From positions 1 to 64,000 of the IMG/VR virus record IMGVR_UViG_3300035703_000061: 64,000 bases of DNA; one strand, 5' to 3'. Positions 56,576 to 64,000 of this stretch are shown here, one piece after another. The notes under the pieces are model-generated. The model had not been told where the DNA came from, did not search any database, and saw nothing but the letters and a program-made list of their open reading frames with translations. The translations under genes and the position numbers were made by a program. Source of the stretch: a virus. The first letter of the stretch is position 1. Each line of letters begins with the position of its first letter.

Positions 56576-57796
56576 ATGGCTGGTGTTCTTCAGCATCTGC
56601 GTTCATCAACGCTTAACAAGCGTCCTAATCCTGCTTCTATGGTTGATGGTCAATTGGCCATTAATTATGCAAGTGGAAGCCCTGGAGCTTTCTTCAAAGA
56701 TAGCAACGGTAATTTAGTAAAAGTGGGGCCTGTGCATGTTGGTGCAACGGCTCCGAATGTTAGTCCTGCAAGTGGCGGTACTGCTGGCAATAGCCTTGGC
56801 GAGCAATGGCTTGATACTAGTGGCGGCACTTATGTGTTTAAGATTTGGGACGGGGCTGCGTGGCGCAGTGAGGCTGGTGAATTTGTAAACACGACTGGCG
56901 ACACGATGACTGGAGCGCTGGGCATTATCGCGGGCTCAGCTTCCACGCCAGGATTATTTTTCAGTGGGGACGCAAATTCTGGACTGTATTCCCCCGGCGC
57001 AGACCAAGTAGCCATCAGCACTGGTGGCACGGGCCGAATCACTATCGATGGCAGCGGCAATGTCAACATCGACAGCAATACGCTTTACGTTGATGCCACC
57101 AATAACCGAGTAGGGATTGGCACCACTAGCCCTGCGCGGACACTTCATGTGGCAGGCTCTGCCGTTTTTGTGGACACAGTAGATACGACAGTTTGGGCTC
57201 AATTGTCTACTGGCGTGGGAGGAATAGGAACAAATAACAACTATCCGTTTGCTTTTGCGATAAATGGCACCGAACGCGCCCGCATCGACAGCTCCGGCAG
57301 GCTCCTAGTGGGCACGTCTACTGCGCGTCTATACACATCTCTCGGCTATGCACGCTTCCAGGTTGAAGGAACGGCATTCGCAGATTCTTCTATCGGCTTA
57401 ACAAATAATCAAGCAACAGTTGATGGTTCTTATCTTGTTTTTAACAAAACCAGAGGGACTTCTGTAGGCAGTGTTACGAGTGTTCAGTCTGGAGATTTAC
57501 TCGGTTCAATCTGGTTCCAGGGTTCTGATGGCACTAGCCAAGTACGTGGCGCAGTTATCGAGGCCGCTGTAGATGCGACGCCTGGCGCTAGTGACATGCC
57601 AGGCCGCCTAGTGTTCTCCGTTACTGCGGATGGCGCGTCATCACCAACTGAAGCGATGCGGATCAAAAACTCTCGCATCCTCAACTTTGCCAACACGCCC
57701 ACCTATGCTGACAACACAGCAGCCAAAGCCGGTGGATTGGTAGACGGTGACGTTTATCGCAAATCGGATGGCACTTTAATGATCGTCTACACCTGA
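56576..57796 (+). CDS. Tail fibre/spike protein, 406 aa
   Basis: N-terminal 'MAGVLQHLRSSTLNKRPNPA' and 'MVDGQLAINYASGSPGAFFK' is the cyanophage fibre attachment type. Next comes 'GTAGNSLGEQWLDTSGGTYV', then several 'RIDSSGRLLVGTST' and 'NRVGIGTTSPARTLHVAG' beta blocks that often precede a chaperone or knob. No C-terminal peptidase S74 chaperone is seen. The stop overlaps the start of the HNH gene (TGATG). Confidence 0.8.
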   Translation: MAGVLQHLRSSTLNKRPNPASMVDGQLAINYASGSPGAFFKDSNGNLVKVGPVHVGATAPNVSPASGGTAGNSLGEQWLDTSGGTYVFKIWDGAAWRSEAGEFVNTTGDTMTGALGIIAGSASTPGLFFSGDANSGLYSPGADQVAISTGGTGRITIDGSGNVNIDSNTLYVDATNNRVGIGTTSPARTLHVAGSAVFVDTVDTTVWAQLSTGVGGIGTNNNYPFAFAINGTERARIDSSGRLLVGTSTARLYTSLGYARFQVEGTAFADSSIGLTNNQATVDGSYLVFNKTRGTSVGSVTSVQSGDLLGSIWFQGSDGTSQVRGAVIEAAVDATPGASDMPGRLVFSVTADGASSPTEAMRIKNSRILNFANTPTYADNTAAKAGGLVDGDVYRKSDGTLMIVYT

Positions 57797-58299
57797 TGCC
57801 ATCACCTGTAAAATCACCTGATCCAAGCAAACTTTGGTGCAGCGGCTGTCAGCAGTTTTTACCGTTTGACAGCTTCTGGCCAGACAAGCACGCAGGCGCA
57901 TACCGCGTGGGTCCAGATGGTGTTCGCCGTAGCGCACGTTGTAAGGAATGCCGCAACAAGGAATACATCAAGATTGACCCACGCAAAAAGCTGTTGTACA
58001 ACGCGAACAACAGAGCAAAGGATCGAGGGCTTGACTGCGACTTGACGGTTGACGACATCGTGATTCCTGAGCTTTGTCCTGTGCTTGGCATTCCGCTTCA
58101 AGCGACGGTAGGCAAAGGCAGGGTTTCGATGAAGGACAACTGGAACGCACCAACGCTGGACCGCATTGATTCAGCAGGTGGGTACATCAAAGGAAACGTC
58201 ATGGTCATTTCGGCTAGGGCGAACTTCCTAAGAAATGACGCCACACTAGAAGAAATGCGTGCGATTCTTAGCTACATGGAGAGTCACCAGCCAAGGTGA
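57796..58299 (+). CDS. HNH endonuclease, paralogue of the 15.6-kb gene
   Basis: 167 residues. Zinc pairs 'CSGCQQFLPFDSF' and 'CKECRNKEY', a helical linker with 'NNRAKDRGLDCDLTVDD', then the HNH core 'APTLDRIDSAGGYIKGNVMV' and 'ISARANFLRNDATLEEMRAI'. Same architecture as the gene at 15550-16068. It starts on the last base of the fibre stop codon, so translation is coupled to a tail gene. Its base composition is richer in GC than the neighbouring genes, suggesting recent arrival. Confidence 0.82.
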   Translation: MPSPVKSPDPSKLWCSGCQQFLPFDSFWPDKHAGAYRVGPDGVRRSARCKECRNKEYIKIDPRKKLLYNANNRAKDRGLDCDLTVDDIVIPELCPVLGIPLQATVGKGRVSMKDNWNAPTLDRIDSAGGYIKGNVMVISARANFLRNDATLEEMRAILSYMESHQPR

Positions 58300-58326
58300 C
58301 GAGCCCCCTTCACTTCTCGTCCTAGG

Positions 58327-58352
58327 CGGTTTCCCGAAGAAACCGTCTTTCT
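58327..58352 (+). terminator. Terminator after HNH gene
   Basis: CGGTTTC/GAAACCG stem with a CCGAA loop and TCTTTCTTTT. Confidence 0.75.
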
Positions 58353-58390
58353 TTTCACTGTTAAACTAACAAAGACCATTCTTCTTGATC

Positions 58391-58702
58391 ATGGCAATTA
58401 CTTATACATGGGCGGTGGCCAATATGGACCGCACGCTTTCAAATGGCTATGTGGGCACTGTTCATTATACCATTTCTGCTGATGATGGCACTTATGCGAG
58501 TTCGGCCTATGGCAGTCTCGGTCTTGAAGCGCCTGACGAGGATGATGCCATTCCCTATTCCATGCTCACTCCTGAAATCGTCGTTGGCTGGGTGAAAGAA
58601 AAGTTTGGTGATGAGAAAGTGGCAGAAATTGAAGCTGCTCTCGCCGCTCAAATTGAACAACAACGCACTCCTACCACTGGCACTGGCCTTCCTTGGGCTT
58701 GA
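58391..58702 (+). CDS. Hypothetical structural protein, 103 aa
   Basis: ATG 58391; a TTG six bases earlier is possible. 'MAITYTWAVANMDRTLSNGY' and 'GTVHYTISADDGTYASSAYG' then an acidic helical tail with 'IEAALAAQIEQQRTPTTG'. This type of protein, starting 'TWxVxxMDR', is common after cyanophage fibre genes. Probably a virion component; function unknown. Confidence 0.6.
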   Translation: MAITYTWAVANMDRTLSNGYVGTVHYTISADDGTYASSAYGSLGLEAPDEDDAIPYSMLTPEIVVGWVKEKFGDEKVAEIEAALAAQIEQQRTPTTGTGLPWA

Positions 58703-58705
58703 TAA

Positions 58706-58843
58706 ATGGCAGCAAAATCAAAGATTGGCATTAGCGGCCAAAAATTGCACGAAGCTGGAAAGCCAAAACTAACTAGGCAAGGCCAGGGAAAACATAGCAA
58801 AGCCTCTCACGGCCGCAAACTTTCTCGCGGCCAAGGCAAATAA
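58706..58843 (+). CDS. Very basic small protein, 45 aa
   Basis: ATG 58706, three bases after the previous stop; Lys/Gly/Gln-rich ('KLTRQGQGKHSKASHGRKL'). Its charge suggests nucleic-acid binding. It fits exactly between the previous gene and a terminator. No family known. Confidence 0.55.
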   Translation: MAAKSKIGISGQKLHEAGKPKLTRQGQGKHSKASHGRKLSRGQGK

Positions 58844-58847
58844 TCTT

Positions 58848-58870
58848 AAGGAGCATTAGCTCCTTTTTTA
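58848..58870 (+). terminator. Terminator
   Basis: AAGGAGC/GCTCCTT with an ATTA loop followed by TTTTAATG. Confidence 0.85.
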
Positions 58871-58914
58871 ATGGCGAGAACAAAGCTATAATGAAGCTAA
58901 TTAGCCAGTGAGCA

Positions 58915-59487
58915 ATGATTTATCCAGCCACTTATGACATAGTGGTATTGCAAAATGCCACTTGGAAAAATCAGTTTAGAGCCACTGAAAATCAGAAGCA
59001 GACAACAATTGATATTTCTGGAAGCACGTTTACTACTAGCTGCCATGGTTTTAGCGATGGTCAGAAGGTGGTATTTGCTGGAGGCGCATTGCCTTGCGGA
59101 ATGACTGATAATACTGTCTACTATGTCATTGCAAGCGGCCTAACCAATGATTCTTTCAAAGTGGCAGTTTCTTCTGGAGGAGCAAGTTTGGCTCTTCATG
59201 GCACTGCTAGTGGCACGCATTACGTGAGCACTCCCATTAATTTAAGCGGATACACTGTCGATTCTGATATTCGTGGGCTTTCTGAAAATCAATATGTTGG
59301 CACTTTCTCTCCATCGTTAATTGATGCAGCAAATGGACTATTTCAGCTTGAACTGTCTCCTGCCACCACTTCTGGCTTTGAAACCGGCCAGTTTGGTTAC
59401 GACGTGAGTCTCACTTCATCTGGAGGCGAGCGATATTATTGGCTTACTGGCAAGATGACTGTTCAAGCCACTTATTCTCGCACTTAA
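58915..59487 (+). CDS. BppU-like baseplate/tail protein, 190 aa
   Basis: Beta-rich protein with 'MIYPATYDIVVLQNATWKNQ' and 'GYDVSLTSSGGERYYWLTGK', features of phage proteins that carry a small jelly-roll or Ig-like domain in the tail tip. It begins a closely spaced series of six surface-protein genes to the window end. The next gene starts two bases after its stop. Confidence 0.6.
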   Translation: MIYPATYDIVVLQNATWKNQFRATENQKQTTIDISGSTFTTSCHGFSDGQKVVFAGGALPCGMTDNTVYYVIASGLTNDSFKVAVSSGGASLALHGTASGTHYVSTPINLSGYTVDSDIRGLSENQYVGTFSPSLIDAANGLFQLELSPATTSGFETGQFGYDVSLTSSGGERYYWLTGKMTVQATYSRT

Positions 59488-59488
59488 T

Positions 59489-59680
59489 ATGGAAACCATT
59501 TCTTTAATTACAACTAGCGAACAGTCTGCTGTTTTAATTAGTGAGAGTGCCACTAGCAGTGCTATTATTATGGGAGCAAACGATTCGCCGTCTCCTTCAT
59601 TGCTAATTTCATCTGTAGGAGCACAAGGGCCTCAAGGCGACAACGACAATGCTATTGCTTATTCCATCGCTTTAGGATGA
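59489..59680 (+). CDS. Small protein with collagen-like tip, 63 aa
   Basis: Mostly Ser/Ile-rich beta sequence and one 'GAQGPQGD' stretch with the Gly-x-y pattern of collagen-like trimer stems. Adjacent genes are tail surface proteins, so it may trimerise with one of them. The next ATG follows directly after its stop. Confidence 0.5.
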   Translation: METISLITTSEQSAVLISESATSSAIIMGANDSPSPSLLISSVGAQGPQGDNDNAIAYSIALG

Positions 59681-60661
59681 ATGGCTAAATATCTTGTTTC
59701 TGGTTATACATTCTCGCCTGGCATTCCTGGCTCTGGCAGCATCACGATTAGCGGCGTTTTTCCGCTTGAGCAATTTTTGCTTGCTACAAATGTCACTGAC
59801 AATGTAGTCATTTATCAATTTAATTCGCCTGCGAAAGGCGGCAGCGTTAGTAGCGCCTCAGGCAACACAACGCTATTCCTCAATGCTGACACTAGCGGCA
59901 TGAATGCTGCAGATAAAGTGCAGCTTTTTGTTGATGATGGTGCAGATATTCAAGTGGAGATTGCCAATGCAAGTGTAGAAATTAGCAATGATAGTGGCAA
60001 TCCAGTGCCTGCGAGCATTGCAAGCTTGCCGCTTCCTTCTGGAGCCGCTACTGCTGCTAATCAGGCTAGTGGTAATTCTTCGCTTAGTAGTATTGACACA
60101 AAAACGCCATCCCTGCAATCTGGTGCTGTTCCCATTGGAGACAATGGAAGTAGTTTAACGGTAGATGGTCGAGCCTATAGCAGTTCGGTAAACTTTAATC
60201 GTCCCGGCAATGCGTCTGGATATACAGCCGGCGATGTTATTGGCGTGACAAGTGGAGGAGCAGCAGGAAGCGCCATTCATACTTTCGCTTCTATTGGTCC
60301 TAGCAATGGCTATGTGATGCTTCAATCTGTTGAAATGTTTATTGATGCAAGCGCTGTGCCAACTGGCATGGGAGCATTTCGCTTGCATTTATACAATGCC
60401 TCACCAACTGCCATTCTTGATAATGCTGCTTTTGATTTGCAAACTGCTGATAGGACAAAATATATTGGCTATGCCGATTTAAGCACTCCTTTGGATTTTG
60501 GTTCTGTTTTGTATTCGCAGTCCGATTATTCGGGAAGACTATTGCAACTCGCCTCGGGATCTACATCACTGTTTGGTATTCTGCAAACAGTTAATGCTTA
60601 CACTCCAGCAAGTGGCACCACTCACGAGGTTAGAATAAAAACAATTGAGGCAGGCCTGTAA
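59681..60661 (+). CDS. Tail surface protein with duplicated beta domain, 326 aa
   Basis: The N-terminal ~130 residues are beta-rich ('GSGSITISGVFPLEQFLLAT'). The C-terminal ~180 residues contain 'NRPGNASGYTAGDVIG', 'MGAFRLHLYNASPTAILDNA' and 'ASGSTSLFGILQTVNAYTPA'. That second part is repeated as the main body of the next gene. TAATG overlap with it. Confidence 0.65.
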   Translation: MAKYLVSGYTFSPGIPGSGSITISGVFPLEQFLLATNVTDNVVIYQFNSPAKGGSVSSASGNTTLFLNADTSGMNAADKVQLFVDDGADIQVEIANASVEISNDSGNPVPASIASLPLPSGAATAANQASGNSSLSSIDTKTPSLQSGAVPIGDNGSSLTVDGRAYSSSVNFNRPGNASGYTAGDVIGVTSGGAAGSAIHTFASIGPSNGYVMLQSVEMFIDASAVPTGMGAFRLHLYNASPTAILDNAAFDLQTADRTKYIGYADLSTPLDFGSVLYSQSDYSGRLLQLASGSTSLFGILQTVNAYTPASGTTHEVRIKTIEAGL

Positions 60662-61257
60662 TGGCACAACGCATTGTTGACAACGAGCAATACGAAGAGT
60701 TTCTTGTAAAAGCCACGGGCGATGGCCTAGAAATCAAGAACGATAATGGAGCGCCAGTATTTGTTTCGGCTGGTGCTTATGGTCCCAGTGAAGCCAATCA
60801 AACACGGCCTGCTGATACTAATGCTTATGCTGCTGGAGACGTTGTTAGCGATAGCACTAGCGCTCCGTCTCCGTTAGTTTTTGCTTCAATTGGTCCGAAT
60901 GGTGGCAGGATTGTTTTGCAATCCGCAGAGTTTAGGACTGATGTGAATAGTGTTGCAAGTGGCATGGGGGCATTCCGCTTGCATTTGTACAATGCTGCTC
61001 CTTCGGGCATTGCAGATAACGCTGCATACAATTTACCGAGTGTAGACAGAAGTAAATATGCTGGTTATATTGATTTCCCTGCTCCCATTGATTTAGGAGA
61101 TACCATTTGGAGCCAAACTGAATATATTGGACGTCAAATTAAGCTGGCATCTGGCAGTACAGCCTTGTATGGCATTCTTGAAACGAGAAATGCTTTCACT
61201 CCCACAAGCGCTAGCGCTCGTACCATTGCAATTAGTACTTTAGAGGCAGGACGCTAA
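60661..61257 (+). CDS. Tail surface protein, paralogue of preceding C-terminal domain, 198 aa
   Basis: 'TRPADTNAYAAGDVVSDSTS', 'MGAFRLHLYNAAPSGIADNA' and 'ASGSTALYGILETRNAFTPT' align with the previous protein's C-terminal half, with about half of the residues identical by eye. A short N-terminal attachment strand is added. TAATG overlap with the next gene. Confidence 0.65.
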   Translation: MAQRIVDNEQYEEFLVKATGDGLEIKNDNGAPVFVSAGAYGPSEANQTRPADTNAYAAGDVVSDSTSAPSPLVFASIGPNGGRIVLQSAEFRTDVNSVASGMGAFRLHLYNAAPSGIADNAAYNLPSVDRSKYAGYIDFPAPIDLGDTIWSQTEYIGRQIKLASGSTALYGILETRNAFTPTSASARTIAISTLEAGR

Positions 61258-62567
61258 TGTTATTTCCAGCTTCTCGCAGGCTTGCATTAAGCCCTAAGTG
61301 GACCCGCGATATTTTATGGCGGCGTGCGCGTGCAGTGCCATCGCTTGACTTGCGTTTTGCTGATAATAAGAGTCTTGTTGACGCCACCACCGGCCAGAAC
61401 CTCGTCACATTCACCCGCGCCAGTAGCGGCACCTACGTCGATAGCCAGGGTGTAATCAGAACGGCGACAGCAAACGAAGCACGGTTTGATCATGCTCCCA
61501 CCACGGGCGAGAGCTTGGGGCTGCTGGTGGAGGAGAGTAGGACAAACAACGTGTTGCAATCAGAAGACTTTGCAACAACGTGGACTACATCAAACCTTAC
61601 TGTTACCACTAACTCAGTCATTGCCCCAGACGGAACTACAACAGCAGACACGATTGCACCACCAATAGACGGCCTTACTGCTCAGCGTTTTCTACGCCAG
61701 AATCCTGCACTAACAACACAACAGGCTTATACGTTTTCTGTTTTTGTAAAAGTTGGCACCGCAACAACTAATGGAATTGCATTGTATGTTGCTGATAGCA
61801 CAGCGACCAATAACTTTAGAAGCAACTTTAATCTTTTTAACTTAACAACAAGTCCAGCGGCGTCTGGATGGGCTACTCCGACAGCAACTATCGTTCCTTA
61901 TCCAAACGGTTGGTATCGCTGTATTCTTTCTGGTGTAACTAGCACGGCACATACAGCTTTGCGTGCAGTCATCTATCTAAACTTTTTTGGTAATAGTGCT
62001 GATAGTTACGGCTCAATACACATTTGGGGCGCCCAACTAGAAGCCGGCTCCTTCCCCACCAGCTACATCCCCACCACCACAGCCGCCGCCACCCGCAGTG
62101 CAGACGTGGCCAGCATTACGGGGTCGAACTTCAGCTCCTGGTATCGGCAGGATGAGGGGACGGTGTTTGCGGAATTTACACCAAGAACATTTGCCCAAGC
62201 ATGTGGTCTTTTATCAATAGACGATGGAACAGCTTCTGAAAGATTACAGACGCGGTTAAGCACTAATGGTAACGGTGCTTTTGTTGTTGCCGATGGCGGA
62301 AGTGTTCAGGCTAACTTTACTACAGCGGCTTCCACTTCTCTTAACACAAAAGGGAAACTTGCAACATCTTTTGCTGTTAATTCATTCAAGGCGTCTCTCA
62401 ATGGCGGTTCAGTTGCATCTGATGCTTCTGGCACGCTGCCAACAGTTACACAAGCCGTCATAGGCAACGCTGTCGGTGCGTTTGTTTTCAATGGACCGCT
62501 TTCTAGGATTACATTCTGGCCAAAAGAGCTTTCTGAATCCACCCTCCAGGGTATAACCCAGCAATAA
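61257..62567 (+). CDS. Tail protein with carbohydrate-binding-like domains, 436 aa
   Basis: 'LVTFTRASSGTYVDSQGVIR', 'ARFDHAPTTGESLGLLVEES' and 'IWGAQLEAGSFPTSYIPTTT' are typical of phage spike and head-fibre proteins with a concanavalin/CBM-like jelly roll; the C-terminal third repeats a laminin-G-like layout with 'ITFWPKELSESTLQGIT' as an end motif. It should bind a host sugar. Two stretches (61370-61560 and 62030-62170) are markedly richer in G and C than the rest, which suggests recombination between blocks. Confidence 0.7.
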   Translation: MLFPASRRLALSPKWTRDILWRRARAVPSLDLRFADNKSLVDATTGQNLVTFTRASSGTYVDSQGVIRTATANEARFDHAPTTGESLGLLVEESRTNNVLQSEDFATTWTTSNLTVTTNSVIAPDGTTTADTIAPPIDGLTAQRFLRQNPALTTQQAYTFSVFVKVGTATTNGIALYVADSTATNNFRSNFNLFNLTTSPAASGWATPTATIVPYPNGWYRCILSGVTSTAHTALRAVIYLNFFGNSADSYGSIHIWGAQLEAGSFPTSYIPTTTAAATRSADVASITGSNFSSWYRQDEGTVFAEFTPRTFAQACGLLSIDDGTASERLQTRLSTNGNGAFVVADGGSVQANFTTAASTSLNTKGKLATSFAVNSFKASLNGGSVASDASGTLPTVTQAVIGNAVGAFVFNGPLSRITFWPKELSESTLQGITQQ

Positions 62568-62586
62568 CCCCTCCAAGGAATAACCA

Positions 62587-62868
62587 ATGACACACTTCAT
62601 ACGCTTCCCGGACGCTGAAACCGGCATGAAAGCCTTGGATGATGCAGGGCTACTAGATGGTGATCTGCAGTTCATTACCGCTTCCCACAACCACGCCCTG
62701 GATGTCATCGGCGAGATCCAACGTGGCGGTGAATGGGACGACGAGGGCAATGTCATCACAGCCCCCACCGTGCTTGACGGCTGGCACGTCAACTACAGCG
62801 GCGAGCTGCCGGATGGGTGGGAAGAGTTTGTGGTGGAGCCTGAAAATCCCGTAAGGGTTTGGGCGTAG
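62587..62868 (+). CDS. Hypothetical protein, 93 aa
   Basis: Acidic protein ('MTHFIRFPDAETGMKALDDA') of a kind often found behind phage fibre genes, with a 'DGWHVNYSGELPDGWEEFVV' end resembling a short beta domain. Possibly a fibre chaperone or virion protein; no proof. Confidence 0.6.
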   Translation: MTHFIRFPDAETGMKALDDAGLLDGDLQFITASHNHALDVIGEIQRGGEWDDEGNVITAPTVLDGWHVNYSGELPDGWEEFVVEPENPVRVWA

Positions 62869-62890
62869 AATAAAGCAAAAGCTTTATTTT
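62866..62890 (+). promoter_or_regulatory. TAGAAT box and A/T hairpin
   Basis: The stop codon of the preceding gene is part of a TAGAAT (62866-62871). AATAAAGC/GCTTTATT (62869-62888) forms an 8-bp hairpin with an AAAA loop right before the ATG at 62892. Confidence 0.4.
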
Positions 62891-62891
62891 C

Positions 62892-64000
62892 ATGGGACAA
62901 GTAGTTAGAGGCGGCGAACAGTTTGAAACTGCAATTGCTGCCGATTATCGTGGTCAAATTATTCGTCGTGGTATTGACAGCGGGGAAGTAGATGCTTTTG
63001 CACGTAAGCGCGTAAGCCAGCCATATACGCTATTTGATTCCGTACTTCGTTACGACAAACGTAGTGATGTGTGGAACGAAACCATTACTGGCTCCGCATC
63101 GTCTGTTCATGATGCGAATCAAAGCTCTATCAATATGACTGTCACCACCGCTTCTGGTGACGGCGTAATGAGGCGCACTCGGCGAAGGTTTCCTTATCAG
63201 CCAGGAAAGTCTTTGCTTTCCATTCAAAGCTTTGCTGGGTCAGTGCCGGCGAGTGGTGTCATTCAGGAAGTGGGGCTATTTGATGATAACAATGGCATCA
63301 TTCTTCGCGCTAGTGGCACAACTATTCAGTTTGTTGTAAGAGGAAAATATTCTGGCGTTGTCACTGAAAACGTTGTCAATCAAGATCAATGGAATATTGA
63401 CACTGCTTCATGGCTTGATTTTTCAAAGGCCAACATTTTTACCACTGATCTTGAATGGTTAGGGGCAGGACGGGCACGTTGTGGTTTTATTCTCGATGGA
63501 GAGTACTATTATTGCCACGAATTTCTCCACGCAAATAATATCAGTAGCGTCTATATGACAGCAGCAGTATTGCCACAAACCTATCGCATTGCAAAATATG
63601 CAACAAGCGTTAGTGGCGCAACAATGAAACAAATTTGCTCTACTGTTGCAAGCGAAGGTGGTTATCAACCCTATGGTGAAGTGCATACAATCTCTCCTGC
63701 TCTTGGCGCAATCCCTAATGCTGCTGGAGAGCGCATTGTTGCCGGAATTCGCATGGCAAGTGGTCGCACTGATAATGTGATCATTCCAGTGAAAGTTGAC
63801 TTGGTAACGGAGGATAATACTACGATTGAATGGAAACTTCGTCGCAATCCAACCACTTCTGGCGTCACCTGGGCTGCTAGTGCCAATGGCAGAGGAAATG
63901 TTGAAACTACTTCCGCTGGTAGCATTGTTTCTGGCGGCACCACTGTCAACGCTGGTCTTTATTACAGTGCTGGCTCAGTAGAAATTGACGTGCAAGATGG
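62892..64000 (+). CDS. Tail structural protein, partial at window end
   Basis: ATG at 62892, open to the last base, so at least 369 residues with no stop. 'MGQVVRGGEQFETAIAADYR', 'SLLSIQSFAGSVPASGVIQE', 'VGLFDDNNGIILRASGTTIQ' and 'EWLGAGRARCGFILDGEYYY' form a beta-rich repeat of a virion surface protein resembling other phage fibre or coat-associated proteins. The C-terminus lies outside the window. Confidence 0.6.
   Translation, partial: MGQVVRGGEQFETAIAADYRGQIIRRGIDSGEVDAFARKRVSQPYTLFDSVLRYDKRSDVWNETITGSASSVHDANQSSINMTVTTASGDGVMRRTRRRFPYQPGKSLLSIQSFAGSVPASGVIQEVGLFDDNNGIILRASGTTIQFVVRGKYSGVVTENVVNQDQWNIDTASWLDFSKANIFTTDLEWLGAGRARCGFILDGEYYYCHEFLHANNISSVYMTAAVLPQTYRIAKYATSVSGATMKQICSTVASEGGYQPYGEVHTISPALGAIPNAAGERIVAGIRMASGRTDNVIIPVKVDLVTEDNTTIEWKLRRNPTTSGVTWAASANGRGNVETTSAGSIVSGGTTVNAGLYYSAGSVEIDVQD

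Overview
The window is part of the genome of a tailed double-stranded DNA phage with a long, non-contractile (siphovirus-type) tail. It encodes a large terminase, a DUF1073-type portal, a MuF-like minor head protein, a fused protease/scaffold, a DUF2184-type major capsid protein, tail tube proteins, a frameshifted tail chaperone pair, an 1895-residue tape measure protein and a long run of tail tip and fibre genes. There are no sheath or baseplate-wedge genes. A cyanobacterial host (Synechococcus/Cyanobium type) is the most likely one. The reasons are the compact class I ribonucleotide reductase pair of the cyanophage type, the small 'ITPPPELV' protein family typical of cyanobacteria and their phages, the fibre repeats of the 'LDDADATAQRATLGLG' kind, and the lack of strong Shine-Dalgarno sites at most genes. 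The host is an inference. No integrase is seen, and both ends of the window are internal to the genome.

Layout. 0-0.6 kb: small minus-strand genes. 0.74-2.8 kb: primase-helicase. 2.9-12.4 kb: about 25 small, mostly unrecognised genes, often overlapping by 1-35 bases and separated by strong hairpin terminators. They include a putative small terminase/HTH protein, an RlpA-like wall enzyme paired with a one-helix membrane protein, and a tandem paralogue whose second copy is broken. 12.5-16.1 kb: an HNH homing endonuclease, an 850-base non-coding block full of short repeats and palindromes (origin or partition-like), a GP88-family protein and a second HNH gene. 16.2-16.7 kb: hairpins and a dispersed repeat also found at 3.4 kb. 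16.7-20 kb: GIY-YIG protein and the nrdA-nrdB pair. 20-21.7 kb: a promoter with a leader hairpin, a metallophosphoesterase and tRNA-Leu(UAA). 21.9-24 kb (minus strand): terL and a PD-(D/E)XK nuclease. 24-26.6 kb: portal and minor head protein. 26.6-32.4 kb: a seven-gene sugar/glycosyltransferase cassette inserted within the head genes. 32.4-38.2 kb: a frameshift-fused gene, an XRE regulator with an operator-like palindrome, and capsid and connector genes. 38.2-51 kb: neck, tail chaperones, tape measure and tail tip. 51-64 kb: further tail proteins, fibres, a third HNH gene and surface-domain genes; the last gene runs off the end.

The left part makes nucleotides and replicates DNA, the middle packages it, and the right part builds the particle. 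The cassette at 26.6-32.4 kb probably decorates either the virion or the host surface with a sugar. The most notable items are (1) a near-textbook programmed -1 frameshift signal (A_AAA_AAG plus a 9-bp stem) at 32.72 kb joining two small domains, separate from the expected tail-chaperone frameshift at 39.81 kb, (2) the iteron-like block at 13.15-13.9 kb, (3) the glycan cassette, (4) a three-way-junction RNA candidate at 8.43-8.50 kb, and (5) a 56-base hairpin ending four bases before a fibre start codon.
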